A stretch of 64,000 nt of DNA from an uncultured Aquimarina sp. (GTDB taxonomy: Bacteria > Bacteroidota > Bacteroidia > Flavobacteriales > Flavobacteriaceae), in contig CANMSO010000004.1 of assembly GCA_947500545.1 (NCBI GenBank), positions 248,001-312,000 on the forward strand. The letters run 5' to 3'. The notes under the pieces were generated by a model that was not told the DNA's origin, ran no database searches, and saw only the letters and a program-made list of their open reading frames with translations. Made by a program: the position numbers and the translations under genes. Shown here piece by piece: positions 25,663 to 34,113 of this stretch (positions within the stretch are counted from its first letter, which is position 1; each line of letters opens with the position of its first letter).

Positions 25663-26766
25663 TTATAATATTCCTGTTTGTCTTTTATAAAAAGCGTCTT
25701 GCTGTTTCTTCATCATCTCTCGTGCAATTTTCTTTTTATAAGCATACAATTCTTCTTCTTCGGTGAGGTCACCATATACCCTATCGTTGATCGTATGATC
25801 AGTTTCTAATAATACGCTACGCTGACCTTCTTTTTGTGCCACCCAAGTTTTTACTTCTCCCTCTATATCTTCTAATTTATAATCATATTCTCCTTTTGGA
25901 GAAAGTAGTTTTGCTATAATCGGAGAGGTTTCTATTGCCAAAAACAATAAAAAAATAAAGAAGCTCGGTAACCATGGTAATACATCTAATGCATTTATCC
26001 TTGCCATCAACCCATCAAAATTATCAATTATTGGTTGTGAATTAATCACTTGATCGTCATATTCGCTTGCCAATTGCACTTTTTGAGTTTCCAGTGTTGC
26101 AATTTTATCTGCATTCGCTTTTTTCAACTCACCCAATTCTGCTAAAGCTGCATCGTGTTTTTCACGTTTTTCCTTATAAACAGGCCCTTTCCCAATAAGC
26201 TCTGTTCCTTTTCGCCCTTCAGCTTCGGCGATATATGTTTCATATAAATCATTTACCTCTGTCTCTTTTGTATTCACTTCTTCCTTTAATGAAGTAATTT
26301 CAGAATCAATTGAAGCAATAACGGGTGTATATTGAGTAGCTATTTGTTCCTTGTTAGCTAATGTAAAATCATTCTTTTGTTCTAATAAAACGCGATCGAT
26401 TTCTTTTTCAAAAATTTTCATTTCCAATGGTTTGGAAATAACAATAGCAATAATTATTGCCAAAACAATTCTTGGAGAAGCCTGCAGAAGCTCATCTATA
26501 AAGTTGTCCTTTTTCTTAATAGTAGAAACAATAAATCGATCCAAATTGAAGATTAACAATCCCCATATCAAACCAAAAAATATGGCTCCAAAATAATTGT
26601 CAAACACTGTATACAGCGCATAACTAGCTGCAATAAAGGCCATTACGGCTGTAAAAAATACCGTGGCTCCAATACCGGCGTATTTGTTCTGTTCTCCACT
26701 AGAACAATCTGCCAAAATATCGGCATCTGCTCCGGAGCATAAAATAAAAAAACGTTTTAACATCAT
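25663..26766 (-). CDS. DUF4407-family membrane protein
   Basis: 367 aa. Membrane segments are at about residues 29-50, 57-78, 95-115 and 265-287. Between the third and fourth lies a long charged coiled coil (about 120-255; rich in EITSLKEEVNTKETEV and KREKHDAALAELGELKKA). The N-terminus KRFFILCSGADADILADCS is the signature of DUF4407, common in Bacteroidota and Actinobacteria with no established function. The C-terminal part is charged and cytoplasmic. Transcribed alone, convergent with the hydroxyproline operon. Confidence 0.85.
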   Translation of the reverse strand: MMLKRFFILCSGADADILADCSSGEQNKYAGIGATVFFTAVMAFIAASYALYTVFDNYFGAIFFGLIWGLLIFNLDRFIVSTIKKKDNFIDELLQASPRIVLAIIIAIVISKPLEMKIFEKEIDRVLLEQKNDFTLANKEQIATQYTPVIASIDSEITSLKEEVNTKETEVNDLYETYIAEAEGRKGTELIGKGPVYKEKREKHDAALAELGELKKANADKIATLETQKVQLASEYDDQVINSQPIIDNFDGLMARINALDVLPWLPSFFIFLLFLAIETSPIIAKLLSPKGEYDYKLEDIEGEVKTWVAQKEGQRSVLLETDHTINDRVYGDLTEEEELYAYKKKIAREMMKKQQDAFYKRQTGIL

Positions 26767-26824
26767 CTAAGGGTTTTTGATTGACAATAGGTCTATAACG
26801 CTGATTTATAAGTAAATGTTGTAC

Positions 26825-26848
26825 AAAAAAACTCCCATATAGGAGTTT
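26825..26848 (-). terminator. Terminator of the BlaI/BlaR1-like operon
   Basis: Stem AAACTCC / GGAGTTT with a six-base loop. On the minus strand it is followed by a T run, 37 bp after the M56 gene stop. Confidence 0.75.
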
Positions 26849-26884
26849 CTGACTATTACAAATTGCATGAGAACTTATGCAACA

Positions 26885-28825
26885 TTAATTTCTATCTTTT
26901 TCCATCTTTTCTCTAGATTTTTGTTGTTCCTTTCGAGCTTTTTCCATGGCTTTTCGAGCTTGCTTTCTAGCTTTTTCTGCTTCTTTTCTAACTTCACCTC
27001 GAGCCTTTTGAGCTTCTTTCCTAGCTTCTTTTTGGGCTTTTTCTGCTTCTTTTCGAGCTATTTCAGCATGCTGTCTAGCTTCCTCTCTTAATTTACTTTG
27101 ATCCTGTCGCACTCTCTCACGTGCTTTTCTAGCTTCTTCCATTGCCATAGCTCTTGCAACTTCGGCTTGCTCTCTAGCTTGGTGAACACGTTGTCTTGCT
27201 TCTTCTCTTTCCAAATGACTTTGTTCTCTTACTCTCTGAGCTCTTTCCATTGCCATCATTCTCGCACGTTCTGCGGCTTCTCTGGCCTCTTCTGCCTCAA
27301 ACATTGCCATTTCTCTAGCCATTTCTACCTCTTGCATAGCAATTTCTTTGGCATTTTCTGCAGCTTTCATAGCACTATGCATTTCATATTCTTGCTCAAT
27401 TTCTGCTTCAAATCTTGCTTGTTCTGCCTCTATCATTGCTTGTTCTGCTTCACCTTCAATACCCTGTTCAGTATGTGAATAGTTAGGAGGAGATGGCGGT
27501 GCAGGAATACTACTCTTTACTCCTTTTTTTACCTTAGGAGCAACAGGTGGAGCCGGTGGAGGTGGAATATTACTTTTTTCTCCCTTTCTAACCCTAGGGG
27601 CTGGTGGTAGAGGAATATTACTGATCTGACCTTTCTTAACTCTTGGTGGTAATGGCGGTGGTGGAGGGATTAGATCATGGCCATCTGGATTTGCCTTATA
27701 CAATCTTGTTGTTCTATATTCATTATTAAGCTTCTCTACAAATCTATCATCTGAATTTGAAATCTTAATATCAAAATGAAACTCTGTAAGTTCATCATCT
27801 TTCCATTGCTTGGTAAGTTCATCTATGGTCTTTGCAAAACCCTTCAGGTTTGTTGAAATCCCATTTACATTAACTTGTGTACCACTAACTCTAACTTTAA
27901 TTTTTTTATCGGGATGCGTATCCTGAACCGTTTTTGTATAATTCACATTTGTTTGTTGTGCTACAATTTCATTATTGAATAGTAGCATGCAAATCAACAA
28001 AATAGGTAAAAGCAGCAGCAATCGAGCTGCTGCTCGGGTTTTAGAAAATTGTTTTGACATCATAATAATTCGTTTTTTTGTTAATGAATAATTTATTGGG
28101 CTCGATAACTCAGTTTGATTAGAACTGTTAGGATAAGTAACGAGCAAGTTCATATATGTTTGTAAAGAAAATTGACGTTTAAGAACAGTTTGATCTGCAA
28201 GAAATTCATGATTTAGTTTAATAGCTTTCTTAATCCAAATCAACAAAGGATTAAACCAAAAAATCACTTGTAAAACCTCAATAAATAATATATCTAGCGT
28301 ATGTTTTTGTACAACGTGAGTTTTTTCGTGAAGTAATACTTCTTCTGGAATATTTTTCTCCTGATACTCTTTTTTAGAAACGAATATGTATTTTAGAAAA
28401 GTATGTGGTATGATTGAATCCCCCAATAAAACGTTAATATGTGAAGGCTCTTTTAATTGCTCATTGATTTTAATTTTTCTTCTGAGATTCTTAAGGTTTT
28501 TAATAAATCGAAAACCAAAAATCAATACTCCTATACTATATATACTCCACAATAGTATTGATGTATAATCAATAGATGGTGCTACAATTACAGGAGCCCG
28601 ATCAGACAAAACCATGGTTGTTATTGGTTGCTGAAACGTTTCTGGAACAGCCTCGACAGTGGTTTCGTATGTAAAGGTGATTAATGGAATAGAAAGAGCA
28701 AAAATCACGCTGAAAATTAAATAAAACCTTTTTGTATGATGCATGCTCTCTTTCTCCAAAAACAGAACATAAAAGCCCCATAAGAGCAACATGCAAAGTG
28801 ATGATTTTATGAGATATACTATCAT
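26885..28825 (-). CDS. M56 (BlaR1-like) membrane metallopeptidase with Pro-rich and coiled-coil tail
   Basis: 646 aa. The N-terminal half (about 1-300) has the BlaR1/M56 layout: membrane segments near 5-20, 33-52, 88-107 and 275-292, and the zinc-binding motif HEKTH (about residue 167), followed by LDILFIEVLQVIFWFNPLLIW. No beta-lactam sensor domain follows. Instead there is a strand-rich linker (about 300-390), three Pro-rich repeats of the form RVKKGQISNIPLPPAPR (about 390-455) and about 190 residues of Glu/Ala/Arg-rich coiled coil to the end. Signal-dependent cleavage of the BlaI-type repressor is the family role. Its gene overlaps the repressor gene by 4 bp. Confidence 0.8.
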   Translation of the reverse strand: MIVYLIKSSLCMLLLWGFYVLFLEKESMHHTKRFYLIFSVIFALSIPLITFTYETTVEAVPETFQQPITTMVLSDRAPVIVAPSIDYTSILLWSIYSIGVLIFGFRFIKNLKNLRRKIKINEQLKEPSHINVLLGDSIIPHTFLKYIFVSKKEYQEKNIPEEVLLHEKTHVVQKHTLDILFIEVLQVIFWFNPLLIWIKKAIKLNHEFLADQTVLKRQFSLQTYMNLLVTYPNSSNQTELSSPINYSLTKKRIIMMSKQFSKTRAAARLLLLLPILLICMLLFNNEIVAQQTNVNYTKTVQDTHPDKKIKVRVSGTQVNVNGISTNLKGFAKTIDELTKQWKDDELTEFHFDIKISNSDDRFVEKLNNEYRTTRLYKANPDGHDLIPPPPPLPPRVKKGQISNIPLPPAPRVRKGEKSNIPPPPAPPVAPKVKKGVKSSIPAPPSPPNYSHTEQGIEGEAEQAMIEAEQARFEAEIEQEYEMHSAMKAAENAKEIAMQEVEMAREMAMFEAEEAREAAERARMMAMERAQRVREQSHLEREEARQRVHQAREQAEVARAMAMEEARKARERVRQDQSKLREEARQHAEIARKEAEKAQKEARKEAQKARGEVRKEAEKARKQARKAMEKARKEQQKSREKMEKDRN

Positions 28826-29193
28826 TGTTTTTGCTTTTGGATTTGTTGATCTACAATCTTTTTGAGTTCTTCTAATTCTGAAGTTGATAAATTGGTTTCA
28901 GAAGTGAAAAACGAAGCAAATTGCGAGGCTGAATCATTGAAAAAGTTCTTGATTAAACCATTAACATGCTTAGAAAAATAATCTGTTTTCTTTACTAAAG
29001 GGTAATATTCTCTTGATTTGCCGTATAGCACATAATCCACAAAACCTTTATCCTTCATCCTCTTTAGCAATGTAGCCACAGTTGTTGTAGCTGGCTTTGG
29101 TTCTGGAAAAGCATCGAGGAGATCCTTCATAAAGGCTTTCTCTAGCTTCCAGAGATATTGCATTAGTTGTTCTTCGGCTTTGGATAACTGCAT
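28822..29193 (-). CDS. BlaI/MecI/CopY-family transcriptional repressor
   Basis: 123 aa winged-helix repressor. The helix-turn-helix is in LSKAEEQLMQYLWKLEKAFM and KPATTTVATLLKRMKDKGFV (residues about 2-52), and the C-terminal dimerisation part is about 75-120. It is the partner of the M56 peptidase encoded immediately downstream (overlap of 4 bp). It probably represses its own operon through the palindrome at 29215-29232. The inducing signal is unknown; many Bacteroidota carry such pairs without any beta-lactamase. Confidence 0.88.
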   Translation of the reverse strand: MQLSKAEEQLMQYLWKLEKAFMKDLLDAFPEPKPATTTVATLLKRMKDKGFVDYVLYGKSREYYPLVKKTDYFSKHVNGLIKNFFNDSASQFASFFTSETNLSTSELEELKKIVDQQIQKQKQ

Positions 29194-29214
29194 TGCTCTA
29201 CATAATTAGAATTA

Positions 29215-29232
29215 ACTCTACAAATGTAGAGT
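29215..29232. promoter_or_regulatory. Predicted BlaI-type operator
   Basis: ACTCTACAAATGTAGAGT: 8-bp perfect arms around a 2-bp centre, containing the TACA...TGTA core typical of BlaI/MecI operators. It lies 22 bp upstream of the repressor start. A further half-site CTCTACA lies near 29196-29202. Confidence 0.75.
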
Positions 29233-29267
29233 AAAAATTCATAATTCCAAAAAAATATATCCTAAAA

Positions 29268-29304
29268 AAACAAAAGCCGCTCAAAATGAGTGACTTAATG
29301 GAGG
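29268..29304 (-). terminator. Possible terminator of the M20 gene
   Basis: On the minus strand an imperfect hairpin (AAGTCACTCA / TGAGCGGCTT) is followed by TTGTTTTTTT, 24 bp after the M20 stop codon. Confidence 0.5.
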
Positions 29305-29327
29305 TTTTTTTCTTTAAAACAAATAAC

Positions 29328-30716
29328 TTATTTACTTAGTTCGGTAAAATATTTGTAAAAAAGTGGAATAGTTTCGATGCCCTTTAAATAATTCCAAACT
29401 CCAAAATGCTCATTTGGTGAGTGTATTGCATCACTATCAAGACCAAACCCCATTAGTATTGTTTTACTTTTCAATTCCTTCTCGAACAAAGAAACAATTG
29501 GAATACTACCTCCGCTACGTTGTGGGATTGGTGTTTTGCCAAAGGTATCCTGGTAAGCCTTACTTGCCGCTTTGTATCCAATACTATCAATTGGAGTCAC
29601 ATATCCTTGTCCGCCGTGATGCGGAGTTACTTTTACGGTTACCGATTCTGGTGCTATATGCTCAAAATGTGTTTTAAACAGTTCGGTAATCTCTTCCCAG
29701 TCTTGATTTGGTACCAAACGCATAGATATTTTGGCATAAGCTTTACTAGCAATAACGGTTTTTGCTCCTTCGCCAGTATATCCACCCCAAATTCCGTTTA
29801 CATCTAGTGTTGGACGAATAGAATTACGCTCATTGGTTGTATATCCTTCTTCTCCATACACTGCATTAATATCTAAAGATTTTTTATATGCATCAAGAGA
29901 AAACGGTGCTTTAGCCATTTGTGTTCTTTCTTCTTTAGAAAGGTTCTCTACTTTATCATAGAAACCTGGAATCGTAATATGATTGTTCTCATCGTGTAAA
30001 GATGCAATCATCTTGGTCAAAATATTAATGGGGTTGGCAACTGCTCCTCCATACAAGCCACTATGCAAATCTCTATTGGGCCCTGTAACCTCAACTTCTA
30101 CATAGCTTAAACCACGCAATCCTGTAGTAATCGAAGGAACATCTTTGGCAATCATACCTGTATCACTAATCAAAATCACATCATTGGAAAGCTTCTCTTG
30201 ATTACGTTCTACAAACCAACCCAGACTTTTACTACCTACTTCTTCTTCTCCTTCGATCATGAATTTTACATTGCAAGGTAGTTGCCCTGTTTTGGTCATG
30301 ATTTCTAATGCCTTTACATGCATATACATCTGTCCTTTATCATCACAAGCGCCTCTTGCAAAAATTGCGCCTTCAGGATGGATATCTGTAGGTTTGATTA
30401 CTGGTTCAAAAGGAGGGCTATCCCATAAATCTATTGGATCTGGTGGTTGCACATCATAATGACCGTATACCAGTACAGTAGGGAGGTTTTTATCAAAAAT
30501 TTTCTCGCCGTATACGATTGGATACCCTGGAGTTTCACATATTTCTACGTTGTCACAGCCCGCTTCCTTCAGGCTTTTTTGGATTTCGCCGGCTGTCTTT
30601 ATTACATCATCTTTATAGGCAGTATCAGCGCTAACGGATGGAATTTTGAGAAGTTCGAGAAGTTCGTTAATAAAACGATCTTTATGTTCTTGAACGTAAG
30701 ATTGTATGTTTTGCAT
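29328..30716 (-). CDS. M20-family dipeptidase
   Basis: 462-aa zinc-dependent dipeptidase of the PepV/CNDP-like M20 group. The metal-binding and catalytic segments are VYGHYDVQPPDP (about residue 85), FARGACDDKGQMY (about 116-128), and the Glu pair in IEGEEEVGSKS (about 150). The dimerisation (lid) domain is at about 195-350. It hydrolyses dipeptides in the cytoplasm; there is no signal peptide. It is the last gene before the tRNA-Leu and the island boundary. Confidence 0.88.
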   Translation of the reverse strand: MQNIQSYVQEHKDRFINELLELLKIPSVSADTAYKDDVIKTAGEIQKSLKEAGCDNVEICETPGYPIVYGEKIFDKNLPTVLVYGHYDVQPPDPIDLWDSPPFEPVIKPTDIHPEGAIFARGACDDKGQMYMHVKALEIMTKTGQLPCNVKFMIEGEEEVGSKSLGWFVERNQEKLSNDVILISDTGMIAKDVPSITTGLRGLSYVEVEVTGPNRDLHSGLYGGAVANPINILTKMIASLHDENNHITIPGFYDKVENLSKEERTQMAKAPFSLDAYKKSLDINAVYGEEGYTTNERNSIRPTLDVNGIWGGYTGEGAKTVIASKAYAKISMRLVPNQDWEEITELFKTHFEHIAPESVTVKVTPHHGGQGYVTPIDSIGYKAASKAYQDTFGKTPIPQRSGGSIPIVSLFEKELKSKTILMGFGLDSDAIHSPNEHFGVWNYLKGIETIPLFYKYFTELSK

Positions 30717-30847
30717 TTAATGAGTTAATTTTCTATAAAAGTACTAAAAGTTTATATTTTTTTAGAAGGGTCTTTTTATTTTAAAAGTATTGCTTATATT
30801 TGCACTCGCTTTTACAAAGAGTCCTAAGTATTGTAAGAGTTTTTAAT

Positions 30848-30929
30848 GCGGGCGTGGTGGAATTGGTAGACACGCTAGACTTAGGATCTAGTGCCGCGAG
30901 GTGTGAGAGTTCGAGTCTCTCCGCCCGCA
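30848..30929 (+). tRNA. tRNA-Leu (anticodon TAG)
   Basis: Acceptor stem GCGGGCG / CGCCCGC with discriminator A; D-loop with AATTGGTAGA; anticodon stem CTAGA / TCTAG around loop CTTAGGA, giving anticodon TAG (codon CTA); a long variable arm (TGCCGCGAGGTG) as expected for Leu; T-arm with GAGAGTTCGAGTCTCTC. The CCA end is not encoded. A good promoter-like TTATATTTGCA occurs upstream at about 30793. The 3' part is the integration target of the island. Confidence 0.95.
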
Positions 30930-30930
30930 C
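30876..30930 (+). repeat. Left attachment repeat (attL), part of tRNA-Leu
   Basis: 55 bp starting TAGACTTAGGATCTAG and ending CTCTCCGCCCGCAC; identical to 51413-51467. Flanking bases differ on both sides (GC before it here, AA at the other copy), so these are the repeat limits. Confidence 0.85.
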
Positions 30931-30937
30931 AGCAAAG

Positions 30938-30968
30938 AAAAACCCTGATCAGTTGATCAGGGTTTTTT
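30938..30968 (+). terminator. Terminator of tRNA-Leu
   Basis: AAAACCCTGATCA and TGATCAGGGTTTT form a perfect stem with a 2-base loop, followed by T6. If the island model is right, this terminator belongs to the island end. Confidence 0.85.
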
Positions 30969-30973
30969 GTTTG

Positions 30974-30995
30974 GGGTAACACATTGGGTAACACA
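30974..30995 (+). repeat. Direct repeat near attL
   Basis: GGGTAACACA occurs twice with a 12-bp period (30974 and 30986). Short direct repeats beside an attachment site can be arm-type binding sites of a tyrosine recombinase; that role is a guess. Confidence 0.35.
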
Positions 30996-31067
30996 CTTTT
31001 TATAAATCAAGAGCTTTAGGTCAATATTAAAGTCAACTGGTTTCTATTCTCCATTTTTTATCGAGTG

Positions 31068-31775
31068 CTACATTGGCACCTCTATTAGTAAGATTTTGGA
31101 ATTTTCAAGAGATTCAATCACTACGCCATTCGTTTCCCAAATGCCCATGGCATCTCGCTTTTCTAGCTTGTTTCCGCTTATGTTAATAGCACCATTTAGA
31201 ACAAATGCATATAATCCGTTTCCTTCTTTTTTGAACGTATAGTTGCTTTTATAGCCTTTTTCAAGAGTTCCTAAATGCATCCAGGCGTTTTGGTGAACCC
31301 AAACGCCTTCATCATCTTTATTTGGTGATAGAATTTGATATAAATTGTTTTGTAGTTTATCACTGTCTAAAGTAATCTGGTCATATCGAGGTGTTACACC
31401 TTCTTTATTGGGAATTATCCATATTTGTAGAAATTGCACTTCTTCACCCTTGTTTTTATTGTATTCGCTATGTTGAACGCCAGTACCTGCGCTCATCACC
31501 TGTACATCACCTTCTTTAATAACAGTGGTGTTTCCCATACTATCTTTATGTTCTAAGTCACCTGATAGCGGAATCGAAATGATTTCCATATCCTTATGTG
31601 GGTGTTTACCAAAACCCATCCCGCCCGAAACGATATCATCATTCAATACTCTTAAAGCTCCAAAGCTCATCCTATCAGGATTATAATAATTGGCAAAACT
31701 GAAGCTGTGTTTGGAATGTAACCATCCGTGATTGGCATCCCCTCTTGTATCTGCTTTGTGGTATACTGATTTCAT
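31068..31775 (-). CDS. Pirin-family bicupin (quercetinase-like)
   Basis: 235 aa with two cupin domains. The N-terminal domain holds the metal site seen as KHPHKDMEI (about residues 57-65) with the later TGVQHSEYN (about 97-105). The start SVYHKADTRGDANHGWL is the pirin N-terminus. Members include quercetin 2,3-dioxygenases (YhhW-like) and proteins of unknown redox role. It is the last gene of operon A (37082 to 31068), 6 bp after the SnoaL gene. Two other pirins are in operon B of the same island. Confidence 0.85.
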   Translation of the reverse strand: MKSVYHKADTRGDANHGWLHSKHSFSFANYYNPDRMSFGALRVLNDDIVSGGMGFGKHPHKDMEIISIPLSGDLEHKDSMGNTTVIKEGDVQVMSAGTGVQHSEYNKNKGEEVQFLQIWIIPNKEGVTPRYDQITLDSDKLQNNLYQILSPNKDDEGVWVHQNAWMHLGTLEKGYKSNYTFKKEGNGLYAFVLNGAINISGNKLEKRDAMGIWETNGVVIESLENSKILLIEVPM

Positions 31776-31781
31776 ATTAAT

Positions 31782-32171
31782 CTATGATTTAAAAACGTTA
31801 TCGGTAATTTCAGGATTACCCTCATAAAGCTGTATCACTTTGATTTTTCCATCTTTAATTTGATAGTCAACAACACGCTTGAATGTGTGAGCCTCTCCAT
31901 TTTTTTCGGCTTGTTCTTCCGTTATTAAAATGCATCTATTTTTACCTTCCAACCATTCGATTTGCTCTTTCATCTGGTAGGTGTTGCTTGTTAGCTCTAA
32001 CATTTTACCAAAACCTTCCATAAATTTCGCAGGACCAACATAGGTTCCTGAAAGTTCATTGTTGCCGCCCATAACTAGGGTGATATCATCCGCTAACAGG
32101 GATTTTGCATTTTCAATATCTCCTGAATATGCAGCATTTAAGTATGCTTGTGCGATTTCTGTGTTTTTCAT
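31782..32171 (-). CDS. SnoaL/NTF2-like protein
   Basis: 129 aa, single NTF2-like fold: AQAYLNAAYSGDIENAKSLL, GTYVGPAKFMEGF, then strands ending VIQLYEGN. Family members are small cyclases, isomerases or ligand carriers. No signal peptide. Encoded 12 bp after the alginate-export-type porin gene and 6 bp before the pirin gene in operon A. Confidence 0.75.
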   Translation of the reverse strand: MKNTEIAQAYLNAAYSGDIENAKSLLADDITLVMGGNNELSGTYVGPAKFMEGFGKMLELTSNTYQMKEQIEWLEGKNRCILITEEQAEKNGEAHTFKRVVDYQIKDGKIKVIQLYEGNPEITDNVFKS

Positions 32172-32183
32172 TGTAGTATGTTT

Positions 32184-33557
32184 TTAAAATTTAAATTCAG
32201 CTGTAAAAACAAAATGGAAAAGCGTATTGTCTAATTCACTTTGTTTTAAAAATTTCCCAGGTATTATAATGTTCGTTTCTGCTTCCAAAATAATAAAAGG
32301 TGACGGTTCATAATTCAATACAGCACCATATTGGTGCCCAATGAATTTTTCGTCATTCAATGATTCAAAATCAAGATTGAGCGAAGCGCCGTAAATCCCA
32401 TCTTCAAAGGAAGCTCTCCAAAATGCTACATAATCCAGTTCTAACTTAAAATTATTGAATTTTATCCCGAATTCGGGATGAACATCAATCAGGTTTGCAG
32501 GCCCAAATTGCGCTACTCTCCCAAAATAAGCACCCCTTGGGTACAGTGCGTTAAAAGTATTTAGTCGGTTGTCAGAAGCATTTCTATCACCGGATATAAA
32601 TTCCGATTTCAGTCCAACTTCAGCGCCAAGACCTAGTAAATCGAATTCATAGACTGTCTTCAACGATACTGTCCAGGCGCTTATGGAATTATTACCAAAA
32701 TCGCCAAATTGATAAACAAGTTCTACATCGTACAATAAACCCTCATATGAACCAAAATGTCGAGTGCCAATACTATGTCGTATTTCTTCCGCAAGGCCCT
32801 GTTGGTAAATTGCGAAATCCCTATCTTGACCTAAATAATAGAAATCTAGATTGTAAACGTCATTCTCAAGATTTAGGGTATTATAACTTCCCCACACGAC
32901 TTCTCTACTATCCAATGCTTTATTGTCAAAACCAAAAGGTCTTATTTGAACTGGATAACTCAAAAAGGCTTCAAAGTCAATTCGATTAGCATGATATTTC
33001 AGCTTTACATTGTCGAAATACCTGCGCACATTGGGTCCTTCTCGCAATGCTATTAGTCTTCTACTACCATAATTTGGACTTTCTCTACCAATAAGAATGC
33101 TAAACTTATCTATGTTATAATTTATAAATAGCTGGCTTATGGCGAACTCATCTCTTTCAACCGGATTTGGATTTTCTTTAGACCATACCGAGCTGCTATT
33201 CAGTTCTGCATACACTTGAAGTTTGTCTTTCCAATGAAAATCTGTATGTAGCTGCAATCGATTCAGTATCCAGCCATCGGTTTCATTGGTTTCAAAACTT
33301 TCGTTATTAAAATACTCATATTGCCCTCTGTAGCTTCCTCCAAAGGATAGATAGCTATTTTCACCAAGCTTGGTATATTTTAGTTGGTCGTAAAATGATT
33401 TGTCTTTTTTTTGTTTGAGAAATGAAACATCATCATTTTGCCGTAAAAGTTCAAACTCAAATCTTTCATCAGATTCTTGAGCCTGAACAATTGCTGCTAT
33501 TGAAAACAGCAATAACCAAAAGAAATGAGTCTTTATTTTTTTTAAAGTTTTATACAT
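32184..33557 (-). CDS. Alginate-export-type outer-membrane beta-barrel (operon A)
   Basis: About 457 aa, signal peptide ending VQAQ followed by an 18-stranded-type barrel rich in aromatic strand ends and ending in the outer-membrane signature ...FVFTAEFKF. Segments LLRQNDDVSFLKQKKD, IGRESPNYGSRRLIALREGP and YPRGAYFGRVAQFGPANLID match the alginate_exp family. In this setting it is more likely a channel for an organic solute than for alginate, as no polysaccharide genes are near. The start is put at 33557 (MYKTLKKIK), which precedes the signal peptide and lies 1 bp after the upstream stop. A close relative is encoded at 41499-42833. Confidence 0.8.
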   Translation of the reverse strand: MYKTLKKIKTHFFWLLLFSIAAIVQAQESDERFEFELLRQNDDVSFLKQKKDKSFYDQLKYTKLGENSYLSFGGSYRGQYEYFNNESFETNETDGWILNRLQLHTDFHWKDKLQVYAELNSSSVWSKENPNPVERDEFAISQLFINYNIDKFSILIGRESPNYGSRRLIALREGPNVRRYFDNVKLKYHANRIDFEAFLSYPVQIRPFGFDNKALDSREVVWGSYNTLNLENDVYNLDFYYLGQDRDFAIYQQGLAEEIRHSIGTRHFGSYEGLLYDVELVYQFGDFGNNSISAWTVSLKTVYEFDLLGLGAEVGLKSEFISGDRNASDNRLNTFNALYPRGAYFGRVAQFGPANLIDVHPEFGIKFNNFKLELDYVAFWRASFEDGIYGASLNLDFESLNDEKFIGHQYGAVLNYEPSPFIILEAETNIIIPGKFLKQSELDNTLFHFVFTAEFKF

Positions 33558-33558
33558 C

Positions 33559-34005
33559 TCAAAATTTTCTGATGAGAACAACGCCTGTAATAAGTAGAAT
33601 AACGCCGACTAAACGTTGCCAACTAATGGTATGGGTGGAAGTGCCAAATAACCCGTAATGGTCTAGAATTACGGACAGCAACATTTGACCAGTAACGACT
33701 AAGCCAAAGGTTAGGGCTGTTCCTAATTTTGGCGTGAGAATTATAACGGCAACTACATAGAAAGCACCTAAAATACCCGCCGACCAAACATACCAGTTTA
33801 CTGATGTAACAGTCTTTAAAGAGCCAGTATCATATCTTATAAAAAACAGATATCCCAATAGTCCAATTGTTCCAATCAAGAAAGAAATAAATCCGGCGAA
33901 TACTGGTTCTTTTGCCGCCTTACCCATTTCAACATTAAAATTTGCCTGTAAAGGCAGTACAGCTCCTGCGGTAAGAGCTATTAATAAAAAAATTACGTAT
34001 CTCAT
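33559..34005 (-). CDS. DMT-superfamily small transporter (YdcZ-like)
   Basis: About 148 aa with five hydrophobic segments, beginning MRYVIFLLIALTAGAVLPLQ, the pattern of the DUF606/YdcZ branch of the drug/metabolite transporter superfamily (half-size EamA). LQANFNVEMGKA is the conserved first loop. It is probably an inner-membrane exporter or importer of a small molecule, working with the outer-membrane barrel encoded 1 bp downstream. The longer frame to 34095 has no conserved sequence, so ATG 34005 is chosen. Confidence 0.75.
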   Translation of the reverse strand: MRYVIFLLIALTAGAVLPLQANFNVEMGKAAKEPVFAGFISFLIGTIGLLGYLFFIRYDTGSLKTVTSVNWYVWSAGILGAFYVVAVIILTPKLGTALTFGLVVTGQMLLSVILDHYGLFGTSTHTISWQRLVGVILLITGVVLIRKF

Positions 34006-34113
34006 CTTATTTATATTCTTGTATGATTTTGAGTAGAAGGGAAGCCCTATTGTTGAAGTATTTTCGGGCCTCCCGCTACTAACCAAACCAACCAATATCG
34101 ATTTTAGAAAGAA

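Noticed and set aside
26885..27478. Two plus-strand ORFs rich in Phe, Ser and Leu opposite the M56 tail, and the look of a repeat array
   Set aside because: They are the antisense of the Glu/Ala/Arg-rich coiled-coil codons. The repeats have no constant spacer length, so this is not a CRISPR array.
33558..34095. Longer start of the YdcZ-like transporter (34095)
   Set aside because: The extra 30 residues are polar, without family likeness, while ATG 34005 starts exactly at the first membrane helix.
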